A stretch of DNA of 64,000 nucleotides from Cranoglanis bouderius (GCA_023630585.1 CM042551.1:3307501-3371500), one strand, 5' to 3'; shown: positions 10,471 to 22,916, counted from the stretch's first letter. Notes: generated from the sequence alone by a model not told the origin. Numbers and translations are program-made.

Positions 10471-12868
10471 TATTTTGATCTAATAGCGAGTGATCTAAAA
10501 GCCTGTGTCTGTAGTTTTTCAGTGTCATTTTTCCACTTATGTGTAAGATTCTGCAGATTCAGTGCTATTTTATAATGGCAGAGTGTGAATAATTTTCTAA
10601 TACCGGTGTCTAGTTTTGCAAATTGCGTGCTAGCGATGGAGAAAAGCTGTAATTGTGTACAGGGAGAAGGTTTCGAGCGACGATGTCTGTCTCTCTTTGT
10701 GGTCTGTGTTCAGGATCTCGTCCTGTTGTGCTCCGACGGTTAGGTGCCATAGCAGCGCCCGAGCTTTAATGGTGGTAATTGTGCGAGAAGCGAGTCAGGA
10801 AAAGGACAAGGTCACGACCGTGGCAGAATTAGCTTGCTATGTGAATCATGCTTAATCCTGGTTATATTTGTATACCTTACAGACGAGATGAGAGAAAATT
10901 GAACATTCCTTTTATACGTATTCTCAAACAAATGGGATTTCAATTGAAATTGCTTGAAATATTTTGGATACTCGAGAGTTCCTTCTAGTACGGGGTTTAA
11001 TACTGAAAACAAAACGTCCGGTAATCATTTTAAGCACGTTGGGCTTTAATTCGGAGTCGGTGACTCGAGTTCAGCAGTAGATATGCAAGGAAAAATAAAA
11101 CATGCTCTAAGTGGATTTTCTGGACGACCCGTCTGTTTATCCAACCCAGTTTCTCAGAAACAACGTTCGCATGGAACTTCTTCTATACGTTACGAAGTAT
11201 GATGCGTATAAACGTCGATTTTATCGCTGTACTATGAAGTCGTCAGTAGGACTTCCTACTACTGGTTGCCGTAGTAACGCCTAATCAGTGGGTGGCGCAA
11301 CTAGCGTTCCGCTTTTGACAACAAACCAGTTTTCTTGCCGCTAAAATGAAACATTCTGGAGGGAGAGCGTTTGTATATAAAACTCACCAGTGTGTATATA
11401 TGCATCGTATATTACGAGATGAAGGAGAAGCAGTGTGTGCTCTTTGCCACCATCTATCTGCGGCGAAAGCACAAGGCAGCATGGCGGGTCACAGATCACG
11501 TGCGCTCTCCCGTCTTCAGTCCCACTGGTAGTCGCTGCAGCAAGTGGCCCCACATTTGCATAAAGTTCAACTTTTCTCAACTTTGTCGCATCGCTGGACA
11601 CGCCCACATCTAGTCGCCAACCGTCGCTATCGCTCATGTCTCTTTGCGGCCGTGAGTCGCTGTATGTGTGAACGTACCCAAGGTCACGGAAACGTGTTGA
11701 AAAAAATAATCCGTGTTCTCTTAAAACTCACTTTCCTGATTGGCCGAGAGGTGACGTAGCTTATGTACCGCCTGAATTGCGAGCGAACCGAAGAGAAGAA
11801 TTCTTATTTCGTGAACCTAGCAAGTATAATCATATGACATGAAAAGCACAAAGTGGGCAAAATATGTTTTAAAAAAAAAAAGAAAGAAGTAAAATTATAT
11901 TAATTACATAGCGATCTTATTCAAATAGCGTAGTGGTGGAGGTGGGCGTGGTCATGTTACGTCGGGGCAGAACGTGGTATACAGATACGCTGATACGCAT
12001 CGCATGCTTGTGACAGAACGTTGATATTTACCGTGTGGAAGATGAAGAGATCGGCGTAAGAGAAGCTCTGTGGTAGTAAACAAAAACAGGATGGACGTTA
12101 GGCGAGAGTTCACTAAAACGTTTGCGTCGACACGCGTTACTGGTTTGTTTGTTTGTTTGTTTGTTTGTTTTTCCCCCCAAAAAAAACTCAGGAATCATGT
12201 AGGACTCACTGAGGCGTGGATGCTCCGATGGAGACCGTCTTTACGTCTTAACGTGGCTGACGTATGCTTACGTTACAGTAGAGTGGCATCAAGAGGAAAA
12301 CAAACATGGAGGACGGAGTACTGAGGTACCGAGGTACGAAAATGAGTCCTGTGTTAATGAGCGAACGCGAGGAGATCTACGACAATCGGAAATATTCCAA
12401 CGTTAACTAAAAACGACAGCGCGTGTATTTCTGGGACGTTCACCGCTACGTGACGCGACGTCCCACGTTGACAGTCGAGTCGTACGAGCAGCTCGGGTGT
12501 TTTGCCTCCGAAGCTACGCCAGTCTTCATCTAACCTAGAGAGCGAGCTAGGCTGGTTAGTTAGCCGATAATATTCATTATCAATAATCATTCATATGCAT
12601 CGCTAGTACTTAGTAATTATATCAGTTACAGCAACATGTCTTCCACAGGTCTTTGCGAGATGCAGAGTATTATTATTTCTTACAGACATAAAGTGTGTAA
12701 CATCAACGGTTTCCTCACCAGTATAATTGGTTCGCACCTGATGTGAATATTGTTTTTCTTATTCCAACTGAGCCAACAGTTGGATTGTTAACAAATTAGG
12801 CTGTGTTTAACCGAGTTTGACGGTTAGACATAACACAAAAGGAATATATCTCTGGAACTGGCTGTTCT

Positions 12869-12869
<1 letters not shown>
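10469..12869. other. Non-coding, mostly non-repetitive
   Basis: No exon is supported. Overlapping frames on both strands at 11340-11760 have no domain. That interval (GACACGCCCACATC, GTCGCTGTATGTGTGAACGT) loosely resembles sequence near 56400 and may belong to a weakly conserved dispersed element. A (TTTG)n run lies at about 12142-12170. The rest is unassigned. Confidence 0.35.

Positions 12870-12914
<45 letters not shown>
12870..12914 (+). repeat. (TG)n microsatellite
   Basis: About 22 uninterrupted TG units. Confidence 0.95.
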
Positions 12915-12916
<2 letters not shown>

Positions 12917-13133
12917 TGAGCGGTGGGTTTGGATGTGCACCCAGACCGTCTCCGACACACTGATTCACCATTGGTTTCTGGGCTGTGCTCCAATCAGGAC
13001 GGCCATCTGGTGACCAATCAGATCCCTGGCTGCGATGACAGAGGGGCCAGAGCTCGGCATGAGCGCAGGCTGCTGTGAGAAAGTAAATGCTCTGACTCGT
13101 GCAGACCTCTGCGCCGCACGGGGACCACTGGGC

Positions 13134-13168
<35 letters not shown>
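13134..13168 (+). repeat. Compound (GT)n(GA)n microsatellite
   Basis: About 10 GT units run directly into about 8 GA units. Confidence 0.9.
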
Positions 13169-14332
13169 CGAGATACAAAGAGGTCGGACGGGTGAGTCAC
13201 GTCACAGAGCTCTGGCTCAACAGCGTCAGACGGCGAGGAAATCTCCGACACCTTTTTACAAGGCCGCAAAGCCCCGTCGTAAAAATAACGCCTGTAATAA
13301 AACCCGTAACACAATCAAGACTCACCCAGGACACGCGACGGAGTGACTGACAGCTCCATTCCTCCTAACCTGATTAATATTACCGGAGGATCTCTCTAGC
13401 GGACGCGGCTGTAATCTAAAATAAGCGTAGCCCCGTCGGCCGCTAATAAACCGATCCCTCCCGCAGAGAGAGTCTGCGCTTTGCAGGGAATCGCGCGCAA
13501 GCGTCCTCGAGTGGTAGGAGAGCTTCGAGAGAGGCTGCCGGCGAGAGGGAGGGTGACATTTCTAAACACGGAGGCTCAAAGTCGAAGTCCGGGAAAAGTC
13601 GAGGACGACTTAACAAGCGTAGCATACTTAGTGTTAAAGCTACAGCTACAACCCGGCGCATAGTTTATAGCAGCGTACAAAATGTAGCCGTCTACAGATC
13701 ACCTTGCGCGTCACTATTTGTAGGTCTAACCAATCCCCATGACCAGAATCCAAGCTACAGCTAGCTTAGTTAGCAGTACGTATGGAGCTGACCTGCCACA
13801 GTGTGCGGTGTGGAAGCTACAGCTAGCCTTAAGTTAAAGCTAGGCTATAAAAACATATAGTAAATCAACAGCTTAAATAACACTATTAAACTAGAGCTAG
13901 CATAAATGATACAGTCGTTATTGTGGTATTATTCACAGCAGAATGGCTAAGGCTAAGCAGCACTGTAGTAGGAAGTGTTGTAGTGACGCTGATGCTAATT
14001 TCGGTCCGGCTGAGAACATGTGACAGCGCAGTCACAGCCCGTCATCACCGGATGTCCGTAGCCTTGCTAATGCTAATGCTAAAATCACCTCACACACTGA
14101 AGGGCCAGGTAGACAGGGGGAGGGGTCTGGAGAAGAAAAAAAAAAAAAGTTACGCAGATAAGGGTAAGGGTATCGATCAGACTGCGCGGCTGCCATGGCA
14201 ACGACACCGAGGCGGATGCGTGTCTGTGTGTGTTCCTGTTGAGAGAGTGTGCGCTTGTGCGGTGGAGGCAGCGTCCCCGCGGTTCATCCTCTGTACGTGA
14301 CATAGTAGTAATAAGGGACGTTATCTTCAGTG

Positions 14333-14333
<1 letters not shown>
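13169..14333. other. Non-coding, moderately GC-rich
   Basis: No repeats except an A-run near 14136-14148. GCTAGC/GCTAATGCTA motifs are frequent at 13740-14080, giving a faint AGCTA-rich texture. No exon is supported. Confidence 0.35.

Positions 14334-14371
<38 letters not shown>
14334..14371 (+). repeat. (GT)n microsatellite
   Basis: About 19 uninterrupted GT units. Confidence 0.95.
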
Positions 14372-14375
<4 letters not shown>

Positions 14376-14666
14376 GTCCCCAAAGACCTCCATCTGCCTA
14401 AATGAGTAGCAGCGGCTGCTAGCCGCTAGCAGAACAAAGGGTCAGGGCTGAGAGCCCAGCTCTCCTCAGTCTTCCATGGCCGCTGTGCCGAACACTTGCG
14501 CTCCGCTTTAGCGCGGCGTTAATTAACCTCGGCGCTGCACCGAGGCCCCGTGCTCAATGACCAAATTAAGCAGCGCTGATGTCAAAGCATGAGTGTGGCA
14601 AAAAAAATCAATGCGCCGGAGCCGTTGTTGTTCACACGGCACAATCGAGGGCATGTTTACGCCCTC

Positions 14667-14669
<3 letters not shown>
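14372..14669. other. Non-repetitive GC-rich stretch
   Basis: Unique-looking sequence including GGCGTTAATTAACCTCGG, a TTAATTAA homeodomain-type site. It may be regulatory, with no direct proof. Confidence 0.3.

Positions 14670-14728
<59 letters not shown>
14670..14728 (+). repeat. (CA)n microsatellite
   Basis: About 29 uninterrupted CA units. With the GT run at 14334-14371 it forms an inverted dinucleotide pair about 300 bp apart. Confidence 0.95.
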
Positions 14729-14729
<1 letters not shown>

Positions 14730-15091
14730 CTGCACTTCCACCGAATCCTACTGCTGCGCTTTCTCATAATTGCTGCTTTTTTTAGTATCGCTTAACCCGT
14801 CCTGGTTTCGCATCAAGAGCATCGAGTGTGCCTGGGGGTGGAGCTTACGTTAAATCTGAATAACCAATCGCAAACCTATCACGTGACATCGCCATGACCA
14901 CTGAGACGCGCTTAGCATAAACTACTAGCTGAAAGGACTGGTATAGACTGCAGTACATTAGCAGTGTTAAGATATTTAGCCACCTAAATACAGCTAAAGT
15001 TGTTATATAAACATTTGTTAGCTTGGGGAACATTAACCTTACTGTTCCAGCAGCACAAGGTTTCGAATCCGTAATCTGTAACGTGACAAAC

Positions 15092-15125
<34 letters not shown>

Positions 15126-15772
15126 AGTGTGTGTGGGGGGGTGACGGAACTGGTTTGTAGGATTTTCCACAACGTTAAAACTATGAGATGTTCTTTCTTC
15201 TTTAACAAAATTGTTATTGTCAGGAAATTGCTGTGGTATAAGAAAAAAAACATATCGCTAGCGAGCTAGCTAACGTAAAAAGTATTGTGCTGATCAAATT
15301 TGATACCGGCCACAGCTAGCGTGAACAGTGCTACGGTGTTACAGCTAGCCGTTAGCCATTAGCTACACGCGCTACGGAACCTTCACACTCTGGCAGATGG
15401 CACACCGCATGCTCCGTATAAACGGTAAATATTTCGTTCGTGTTTGGAAAGCCGTGCCCCGATGGAGAGCGGTGTGTTGTTCCCGGAGACTCTGGGATTG
15501 ATGGGAAGTGACACCGAGCTGACAGTCAGACAGGGGACTTGTTTGTCCTTCGCTGGCAGATCAGTGTGTGTCTCCCGACTCCGAGCCCCACAGGGGGAAG
15601 CCTGAGGGGGGAGTGAGACAGCGAGCTACAAATGAGCATGCTTGCCTGCGTCAATCAGAGCGGCAACGACGCACGACATCATATTTATAACGGAATGCAG
15701 AGCCGAGGGAGAACCACACCGGCGTGGTACAGGCTCCATCTCGCTGATCACAGAACAGTTTCACACCATCTG
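14729..15772. other. Non-coding with a short GT run and MITE end
   Basis: Holds a GT run at 15091-15118 and, at about 15185-15245, sequence matching the 3' part of the family D MITE (TTGTTATTG..AAATTGCTGTGGTATAAG). The rest is unassigned, with AGCTAGC-rich motifs near 15255-15365. Confidence 0.45.
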
Positions 15773-17188
15773 TCCTTTAATGTTACAGATTACAGAGTGA
15801 GGAACGGTCTGATCCCAGAACAGTTTTATCGTTTCTCCTCTAATATTAAGATTACAGAGATTACAGATTACAGAGTGAGGAACAGGCTGATCCCAGAACA
15901 GTTTTATAGTCTCTCCTTTAATGTTACAGATTACAGAGTGAGGAACGGTCTGATCCCAGAACAGTTTTATTGTGTCTCCTTTAATGTTACAGATTACAGA
16001 GATTACAGATTACAGAGTGAGGAACGGTCTGATCCCAGAACAGTTTTATCGTTTCTCCTCTAATATTAAGATTACAGAGATTACAGATTACAGAGTGAGG
16101 AACAGGCTGATCCCAGAACAGTTTTATAGTCTCTCCTTTAATGTTACAGATTACAGAGTGAGGAACGGTCTGATCCCAGAACAGTTTTATTGTGTCTCCT
16201 TTAATGTTACAGATTACAGAGATTACAGATTACAGAGTGAGGAACGGTCTGATCCCAGAACAGTTTTATCGTTTCTCCTCTAATATTAAGATTACAGAGA
16301 TTACAGATTACAGAGTGAGGAACGGTCTGATCCCAGAACAGTTTTATCGTTTCTCCTCTAATATTAAGATTACAGAGATTACAGATTACAGAGTGAGGAA
16401 CAGGCTGATCCCAGAACAGTTTTATTGTGTGTCCTTTAATGTTACAGATTACAGAGATTACAGATTACAGAGTGAGGAACGGTCTGATCCTGGAACAGTT
16501 TTATAGTCTCTCCTTTAATGTTACAGATTACAGAGTGAGGAACGGTCTGATCCCAGAACAGTTTTATTGTGTCTCCTTTAATGTTACAGATTACAGAGAT
16601 TACAGATTACAGAGTGAGGAACGGTCTGATCCCAGAACAGTTTTATCGTTTCTCCTCTAATATTAAGATTACAGAGATTACAGATTACAGAGTGAGGAAC
16701 GGGCTGATCCCAGAACAGTTTTATTGTGTCTCCTTTAATGTTACAGATTACAGGGATTACAGATTACAGAGTGAGGAACGGTCTGATCCCAGAACAGTTT
16801 TATTGTGTCTCCTTTAATGTTACAGATTACAGAGATTACAGATTACAGAGTGAGGAACGGTCTGATCCCAGAACAGTTTTATCGTTTCTCCTCTAATATT
16901 AAGATTACAGAGATTACAGAGTGAGGAACAGGCTGATCCCAGAACAGTTTTATTGTGTGTCCTTTAATGTTACAGATTACAGAGATTACAGATTACAGAG
17001 TGAGGAACGGTCTGATCCCAGAACAGTTTTCTAGTCTCTCCTTTAATGTTACAGATTACAGACTGAGGGACAGTCTGATCCCGGACCAGTTTTATAGTCT
17101 CTCCTTTAATGTTACAGATTACAGAGTGAGGAACGGGCTGATCCCAGAACAGTTTTATCGTTTCTCCTCTATTGTTACAGATTACAGA
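15773..17188. repeat. 63-bp-class minisatellite with 220-bp higher-order unit
   Basis: About 1.4 kb of tandem units built on ACAGATTACAGAGTGAGGAA, GGTCTGATCCCAGAACAG, TTTTAT and (A/T)GT(C/T)TCTCCT(T/C)TAAT. The basic unit is 63 bp; longer variants of about 75-80 bp carry an extra AGATTACAG duplication. The segments 15831-16050 and 16051-16270 are identical 220-bp repeats as far as I can read. Plus-strand frames are open through parts of the array with a 21-residue period (VTDYRVRNGLIPEQF). These are repeat translations, not genes. The last unit decays at about 17180. Confidence 0.95.
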
Positions 17189-17788
17189 ATAACTGTTTGG
17201 ACACTGAGAAAGTTATTGTTTCATCTGTCTACCACAGTATATTGGAGTTGAAATTAAATAATGAATCTGAGCTCAAAGTGCTGACTTTCAGCTATAATTT
17301 AAGGGTGTATACATCCACATCAGGTGACGGGTGTAGCAATCACAGCAGTGCATTGAGTCATTGTCCATCTGCACTGTGAAGCGCCAGCCAATTGGTTTAG
17401 AAGAATTTGGCTGAATCTGAGCAGATAATTTAGCTTTATAGACTTCAGAATTCATCCTGCTGCTTTTGTCAGCAGTGACATCATCAGTAGATACAAGGGA
17501 ACCAGTTTCATTAACAGCAGTAAGATGAGGTGGTACGCTTCAGTTCATGAGCAGTTCCTTCCCTTCTCCATACTCTTCTCTTCCTATTATTCTGCTACAA
17601 ATTGAGCTTTGTCTCGTGTGTCTTTGTCTCATGGATGTTGTTCAGTACTGTACGGGAGATTCTAGGTGATTTTGGCCGACTCTAATCTGGTCTTCTGTGT
17701 TTACCCTGGTGAAGTCTTCTCTTGATTGTTGGCTTTGACACAGATATGATCTGGCCAATTGTTGTGAAGGGGTTTTTCTTTACCAGGG

Positions 17789-17789
<1 letters not shown>
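17189..17789. other. Non-coding, unassigned
   Basis: No recognised repeat. Text such as GAGTCATTGTCCATCTGCAC and TTTTGGCCGACTCTAATCTGG at 17340-17780 recalls the decayed Tc1-neighbour type of repeat, but I could not align it. Confidence 0.3.
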
Positions 17790-17877
<88 letters not shown>

Positions 17878-17890
17878 CACACACACACAC
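17790..17890. repeat. Long (AT)n with short (CA)n
   Basis: About 40 AT units with one ACAT interruption at 17820, followed by ACATATACACACACACAC. Capable of cruciform extrusion. Confidence 0.95.
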
Positions 17891-18290
17891 ATGTTTGGAG
17901 CTATGGAGTGTCAGGGGGCACCGTGCAGGAGAAGCAGAGCGTCACGGCTGAAGGTGTCTGCGGCGTGTGTCTAATTGAGCTGCGTGTAGTTAATTGTTTG
18001 TACATAGGAGGGGAGAAATCAATCTGTTTTCTTACTGTCATGACTCCTGGGCCCCGGGGTGATGGACTAGATCTGGCACGGACACTGGGAAGGCCTGCCA
18101 AGTGAAGCTCCGTACGCAGCCTTTCTCCCTCAGCGCACACACACACACTCACACACAAATACACACTGTAGTGTATGCATACTATACACTAACGCACAAC
18201 ACATACACACTGTCGCTGGAGTGAAGTTAGCTCCATCGATCTAGAAGCCTGGAACCTGAGCTCTGGGAGAGGCGAGAGAAGAGGAGACTA

Positions 18291-18292
<2 letters not shown>
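17891..18292. other. Non-coding, unassigned
   Basis: Unique-looking sequence, GC-moderate, with no exon or repeat recognised apart from scattered CACACA. Confidence 0.35.
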
Positions 18293-18345
<53 letters not shown>

Positions 18346-18372
18346 TCACACTGAGCCCCCCCCCCCCCCCCC
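18293..18372. repeat. Compound (GT)n(TA)n and C-run
   Basis: GT about 10 units, then TA about 14 units, then TTTATTCACACTGAG and a 17-base C-run (18356-18372). Confidence 0.9.
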
Positions 18373-18857
18373 GAGACTCAGAGAAGCTTTCAGCGCAGCG
18401 TACGAGGAGGAGCTGAACAGAAGAGAAGATATTGCATTAGTCGCAGCTTTCGCCGTCAGGACAAATCCGTTTTACGCGCTCAAGGCGCCAGCGTGCTCCG
18501 CAGGCGCGTATTCTTCTCGCTGCTCCCCGCAAATCGGTTTAACGTCGCCGGGTAATACATCAGCCCGGCTAAAGCAGATAGATGATAGGCTTCAGCGCTA
18601 AACAAATGGTGCTGGTCATAATTCATACATAAACGCTGCGTTTGTTAATAAAAAAAATAAAAATAAAATCCTGTGCTAAAGATCCTGCATTAAAGGAATA
18701 CTCCGTGTTTAACTCCTCCCAGAATTTCAATATGTTTCCATGCACTTAGAAAATGTTTTATTTATTTATTTTTTTAAATTTCCTTCAGACTCATTCGTAG
18801 TGGAAGTCTAATGGCACGTCTAAGGCGAACGTGAGCGTCATTTCCACTAGTATACAT
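18373..18857. other. Non-coding, unassigned
   Basis: GC-moderate start, then A/T-rich runs near 18650 and 18760. The open frame over 18290-18601 begins in the microsatellite and is not a gene candidate. Confidence 0.35.
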
Positions 18858-18992
18858 GGTCACGATGTCACATGACGCGTCTCGGCCCGAATCCGCGTGC
18901 CTAATTCTGAAAAATTGCAAGCTCCTCCGAATATTGCGGAGTTCGCTTGATTCTGCGTTCGACTGCAAAATCTCTAAACCCTGGAGGGACTG
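18858..18992 (-). mobile_element. Family C element, truncated copy
   Basis: Reverse-orientation fragment: ends CCTGGAGGGACTG, the reverse complement of the CAGTCCCTCCAGG terminus, and contains CACATGACGCGTCTCGGCCC and TCCGAATATTGCGGAG. Only the terminus-proximal third remains. Confidence 0.7.
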
Positions 18993-19657
18993 CTTTTTGG
19001 TGGAAGGATTTGTGGTTAGTCGTGTAGCTCTGGTCGTGTAAACAAAAACAAATCCCGAACATTATTATTTTTTTTTTTTAGGTTCAGTAGGGTTACTTTG
19101 CAATTTAGAAGCAAATTCATACCACGTTCACGCTACACAGTGTTGCTTATAGTTGTTGTTGCCGTTGGTCGTGGGCGTGGCCTGTCAAGCTTTTTTTTGT
19201 TGTTGTTGTTGTTTAGTTTCGATGAGAAACTGTAGTAGCTATATACGGCTTCTAAAGCTAAGTAATTACATAACGCATTAACCCGCTTGAAAATTGGTTC
19301 GTCGTCAGTTGGTACATGTTAAGTGCTCGGCTTTGTACTTAGATCTGTTGGCATATTTTCAAAGCAGGCAAGCTGCACTAGCTACGTACACTCACCAGAC
19401 GCAACAACGGTCTCTGCTACTTCCTTCCAAGCTTTATTTTTCTTCCTGATGTCTCTTTACACGTTTGCCGAGAGGTCGCATATGACACATATAGATATGA
19501 ATCCACGGTTATAAGGTTTTCTGATGATGAATGATGAACTGATGAAATGTCGGACCACACATGCCACGGGATTGGCCCGAGGAATCGTTCGAATCCTACG
19601 GAATCGCATTTGGCTACTTTTAAACTCTATAGCTATAAACTCATCATAGCTACTTTT
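18993..19657. other. Possible dispersed repeat, undefined
   Basis: The text GTGGGCGTGGCCTGT.. AAGCTTTATTTTTCTTC.. TCTCT..ACAC at 19165-19470 resembles 55570-55800, suggesting a low-copy dispersed element. Boundaries unknown. The 27-bp direct repeat that flanks the adjacent SINE occupies 19631-19657. Confidence 0.35.
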
Positions 19658-20242
19658 AAATTCTAATAATGCATTACATTTATATAGCGCTTTTCTAGAC
19701 ACTCAAAGCGCTTTACATAGTATGGGGGGGGAAATCTCCTCAACCACCACCAGTGTGTAGTATCCACCTGGATGATGCAACAGCAGCCATAGTGCACCAG
19801 AACCCCCACCACACACCAGCTATTGGTGGAGAGGAGAGAGATGTAGCCAATTCAGGGATGGAGACTATTAGGGGCCATGATAGACAAAGGCCAATGGGGC
19901 AATTTTGCCAGGACACTGGGGTTATACCCGTACTCTTTACGAGAAGTGGCCTGGGATTTTTAATGACCACAGAGAGTCAGGACCTCGGTTTAACGTCTCA
20001 TCCAAAAGACGGTGTTCTCTTTACTGTATAGTGTCCCCATCACTATACTGGAACATTAGGACCCACACAGACCACAGGGAGAGCACCACCTACTGGCCTC
20101 CTTAATACCACTTCCAGCAGCAACCTTAGTTTACCCCAGGAGGTCTCCCATCCAGATACTGGCCAAGTTCAATCCTACTTAAATTCAGTGGGAAACCAGG
20201 CGAGAACTGCAGGGTGATATGGCTCTGGCAATGTATAACTAC
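19658..20242 (-). mobile_element. 5S rRNA-derived SINE (SINE3-like), minus strand
   Basis: Read on the minus strand, the head at about 20226-20130 resembles the internal promoter half of 5S rRNA: on the plus strand GGTCTCCCATCCAGATACTGG, AACCAGGCGAGAACTGCAGG and GTGATATGGC are the inverse of 5S box-C-type sequence. A body follows, and the tail has CTATGTAAAGCGCTTTGAG and GCGCTATATAAATGTAATG, a common LINE-shared fish SINE tail. A 27-bp direct repeat (AGCTATAAACTCATCATAGC plus TACTTTT) lies at 19631-19657 and 20243-20269, a long target-site duplication confirming retroposition. The open frames within it are meaningless. It is not a 5S rRNA gene. Confidence 0.85.
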
Positions 20243-20342
20243 AGCTATAAACTCATCATAGCTACTTTTGAAAACTGAAAAACTCTCAGTTCAAATGTCG
20301 CTCTGTTAAATCGTAGCTCAGTGTTACGCATGTACGTCGTAT

Positions 20343-20630
20343 CAGTGCCTCCAGGATTTCAGGATCTTGCGATCGCAGAAATCGAGGAAACTTGAGCTTG
20401 CAATTTTTTCAAAATTAGCGCAGATCTGGGCCAAGACACGTCATGTGACGTCATCACGACACGCATTCTGCCAAAGCTCATCACCGCGAAAGACCATGCA
20501 GAACAATTTCAGTGCAATTGCGATTTCGCCAATTCAAGTAGTTGGACACAAAAAAAAAAAAAAAAAAAAGGCAGCAAAGTCAAGCATCTTTGGCCGCAAC
20601 GTTCACAAAAAAACTCCGGGCTGGAAAATG
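20343..20630 (+). mobile_element. Family C element, 3' degraded copy
   Basis: Starts CAGTGCCTCCAGGATTTC and carries CTGGGCCAAGACACGTCATG, TGACGTCATCACGAC, GCGAAAGACC and an A-run at about 20550. The right terminus is not clear; it fades near AACTCCGGGCTGG. A deletion removes the GTGCGTCGAACACGAG block present in other copies. Confidence 0.65.
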
Positions 20631-20691
20631 AGCGACCTGTTGCTTTGTCGCTGAGTAGCAGGGAGCGTAATCCTCAGACGATTGGATACAA

Positions 20692-20727
<36 letters not shown>

Positions 20728-21485
20728 AAAGACCCAGTGGAAAGAGTGCAAAGTATTCCTTTAACACGGCACCTGTTGACTGTCATTTAGCTCGTATTGT
20801 AAGTGTGCAGCTCGCAGCGGCGAATATGCGGCATGAACGAGTTACATTTCTGCAGCCAAAGCGCGTCACGTGAATAATTCATCTCTTCTTTTGAAGCAGA
20901 TCAGAACGAGCCTCCGCGTTTTGATCTCATTTGAACTGCCTCTTCACACGCCGCGCTGTAAGCTGCGCTCTGATTGGCTGGGGAGTCTGTTTGGTTTTTA
21001 AAAAAAAAAAAAAACATTTATTTGATTCGTTTCCCCTCCAGTCTAAAGAGTTGTTCATTATTCATCGGAGCGCGGAGCGGCTGAGCTCGACTGAGGGTAC
21101 GACAAGGGGCCCTGGGGGGGGGGGGGGGGGGGGGTCTGGGAGGGGAAGAGCAAGCGAAAGCATACTGTAGTGGAGTATAGATCTTTGTCTGTATTGTTCT
21201 TCTAAAAAAAAAAAAGAGAGAGAGAGAGAGTTAGGGGAGGAAGACAAAGAGGGGGCGTGTGTGTGTGTGCACGCGTTTGTGTGTTGTGGACAGGAACAAA
21301 AGCGGCAGAGCCGGGTGATTCAGAGCGGCCAGTCTCTCCGTCCGTATGCGCCGGAGGGAGAAAGGTCAAAATGAAACTGGCGGCCCCGCTGAGACCGCCG
21401 GCTACGGAGAGAGTGTGAGGATGACCCGACGCTCTGAAGCCCCAGGGGAGAGGGGAAATGAGAAAGAGATGGAAAGGAAGAGTCG

Positions 21486-21489
<4 letters not shown>
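20631..21489. other. Non-coding with CA, A and G runs
   Basis: Contains a CA run at 20693-20725, A-runs at about 21000-21014 and 21205-21215, a GA run at about 21216-21230 and a 21-base G-run at 21114-21134, which could form quadruplex structures with neighbouring G-rich sequence. No exon recognised. Confidence 0.5.
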
Positions 21490-21543
<54 letters not shown>

Positions 21544-21808
21544 TTGATCCACTAAAAGAAACAGACCCTTTGGATCCGGTCTATGCTCTAACGGTCAGTC
21601 ACGAGACGGCAGCCACGCAGTGTTACAACAGCAAACTGTTCCTAATTAACAGATGCAGCGAGTGGAACGTAGCACCTGCTAAAGCATGACTGCAGGTTCA
21701 CACACACACGCACACACACACACACACACGCACACACACACACGCGCGCACACATGCACAGAGCTCATTTAGAAAAGCTTCAGCGCTCTGGACATCCTCC
21801 CTTAGGGT

Positions 21809-21876
<68 letters not shown>

Positions 21877-22176
21877 ACAGCCTATAGTCAAGTGAGTTCA
21901 TATCAATTCCTCCCCAGTAAAGTCTGTCCACTCGGCCACGCTCCCAGTGCAGTTATTTATGAGCGATCCTTCATAACAAACACAACAAACAAGTGCCCTG
22001 TATCTTCACACAGCAACAACCTGATTGGCTCTTTCTGCCGAAGGGGAGGAGTTTATGTAAATCAGCCTCCGTTATGTGTTACGTCCTGCCTACCTTTCAA
22101 GCCGTAGCTGCTTTTTTTTTTTTTTTTCCTGACACACTCTCTGGATCATATTTACAGTAGATCTTTTTTTATGTTT

Positions 22177-22225
<49 letters not shown>

Positions 22226-22309
22226 ACTGAACGATATGAGGCAATTAATGTGCAACCTTGGAGTCCCAGGAGAGCTCTGTCCTCTCTGTCCATCTCCACT
22301 TCACCACCT

Positions 22310-22366
<57 letters not shown>
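21490..22366. repeat. Cluster of alternating GT and CA microsatellites
   Basis: Five long dinucleotide runs within 0.9 kb: GT 21490-21543, CA 21698-21755 (with CG interruptions), GT 21810-21872, GT 22179-22223 and CA 22313-22366. The last pair is inverted with a spacer of about 90 bp, so about 44-bp arms could pair. Frames reading CVCVCV or THTHTH are artefacts. Confidence 0.95.
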
Positions 22367-22369
<3 letters not shown>

Positions 22370-22682
22370 CACTAAGTGTGTGATGACTGTAGAGCTCGCA
22401 GGGGTAAATCTGTGCGTGAGCTGTGCGTGGCGATATGATGACATTGACGATATAATATTGATATATCGTGATAAATTATGTCGAAATACACTTTTCCGAA
22501 ATATTGTGACATCTTTTTTATTAGATTCAGTATTTTAAATTATATTATATATAATTAAATTATATAAAAAAAAAGAAAAGTAAAAAAAACCCAATAAAAC
22601 AAACAAAAAAAAACCATTTTAAATACTTTTTATGCGTTCTCTTTTTCAATATTAACTATTTATTTATTTTTAATAACAATGT

Positions 22683-22756
<74 letters not shown>

Positions 22757-22875
22757 TATTAATAATAAAATTATTATTAAAAAGCATTTTTTTAAGCATT
22801 AAAGCATTTTTATTGCTGGCAGTTTTGTATCGTTATACGTATTGTGTATTGTAGAAATGTCTTCGGTAATTGTGA

Positions 22876-22916
<41 letters not shown>

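Noticed and set aside
13443..13663. Opposite-strand frames of about 70 codons
   Set aside because: GC-moderate unique sequence by chance; no motif.
15632..17251. Frames with TDYRVRNGLIPEQF repeats
   Set aside because: Translations of the 63-bp-class minisatellite; frames change across the 220-bp duplication.
19658..20242. 5S rRNA gene
   Set aside because: Only the promoter-like half of 5S is present in a longer retroposon with a LINE-like tail, flanked by target duplications, and diverged.
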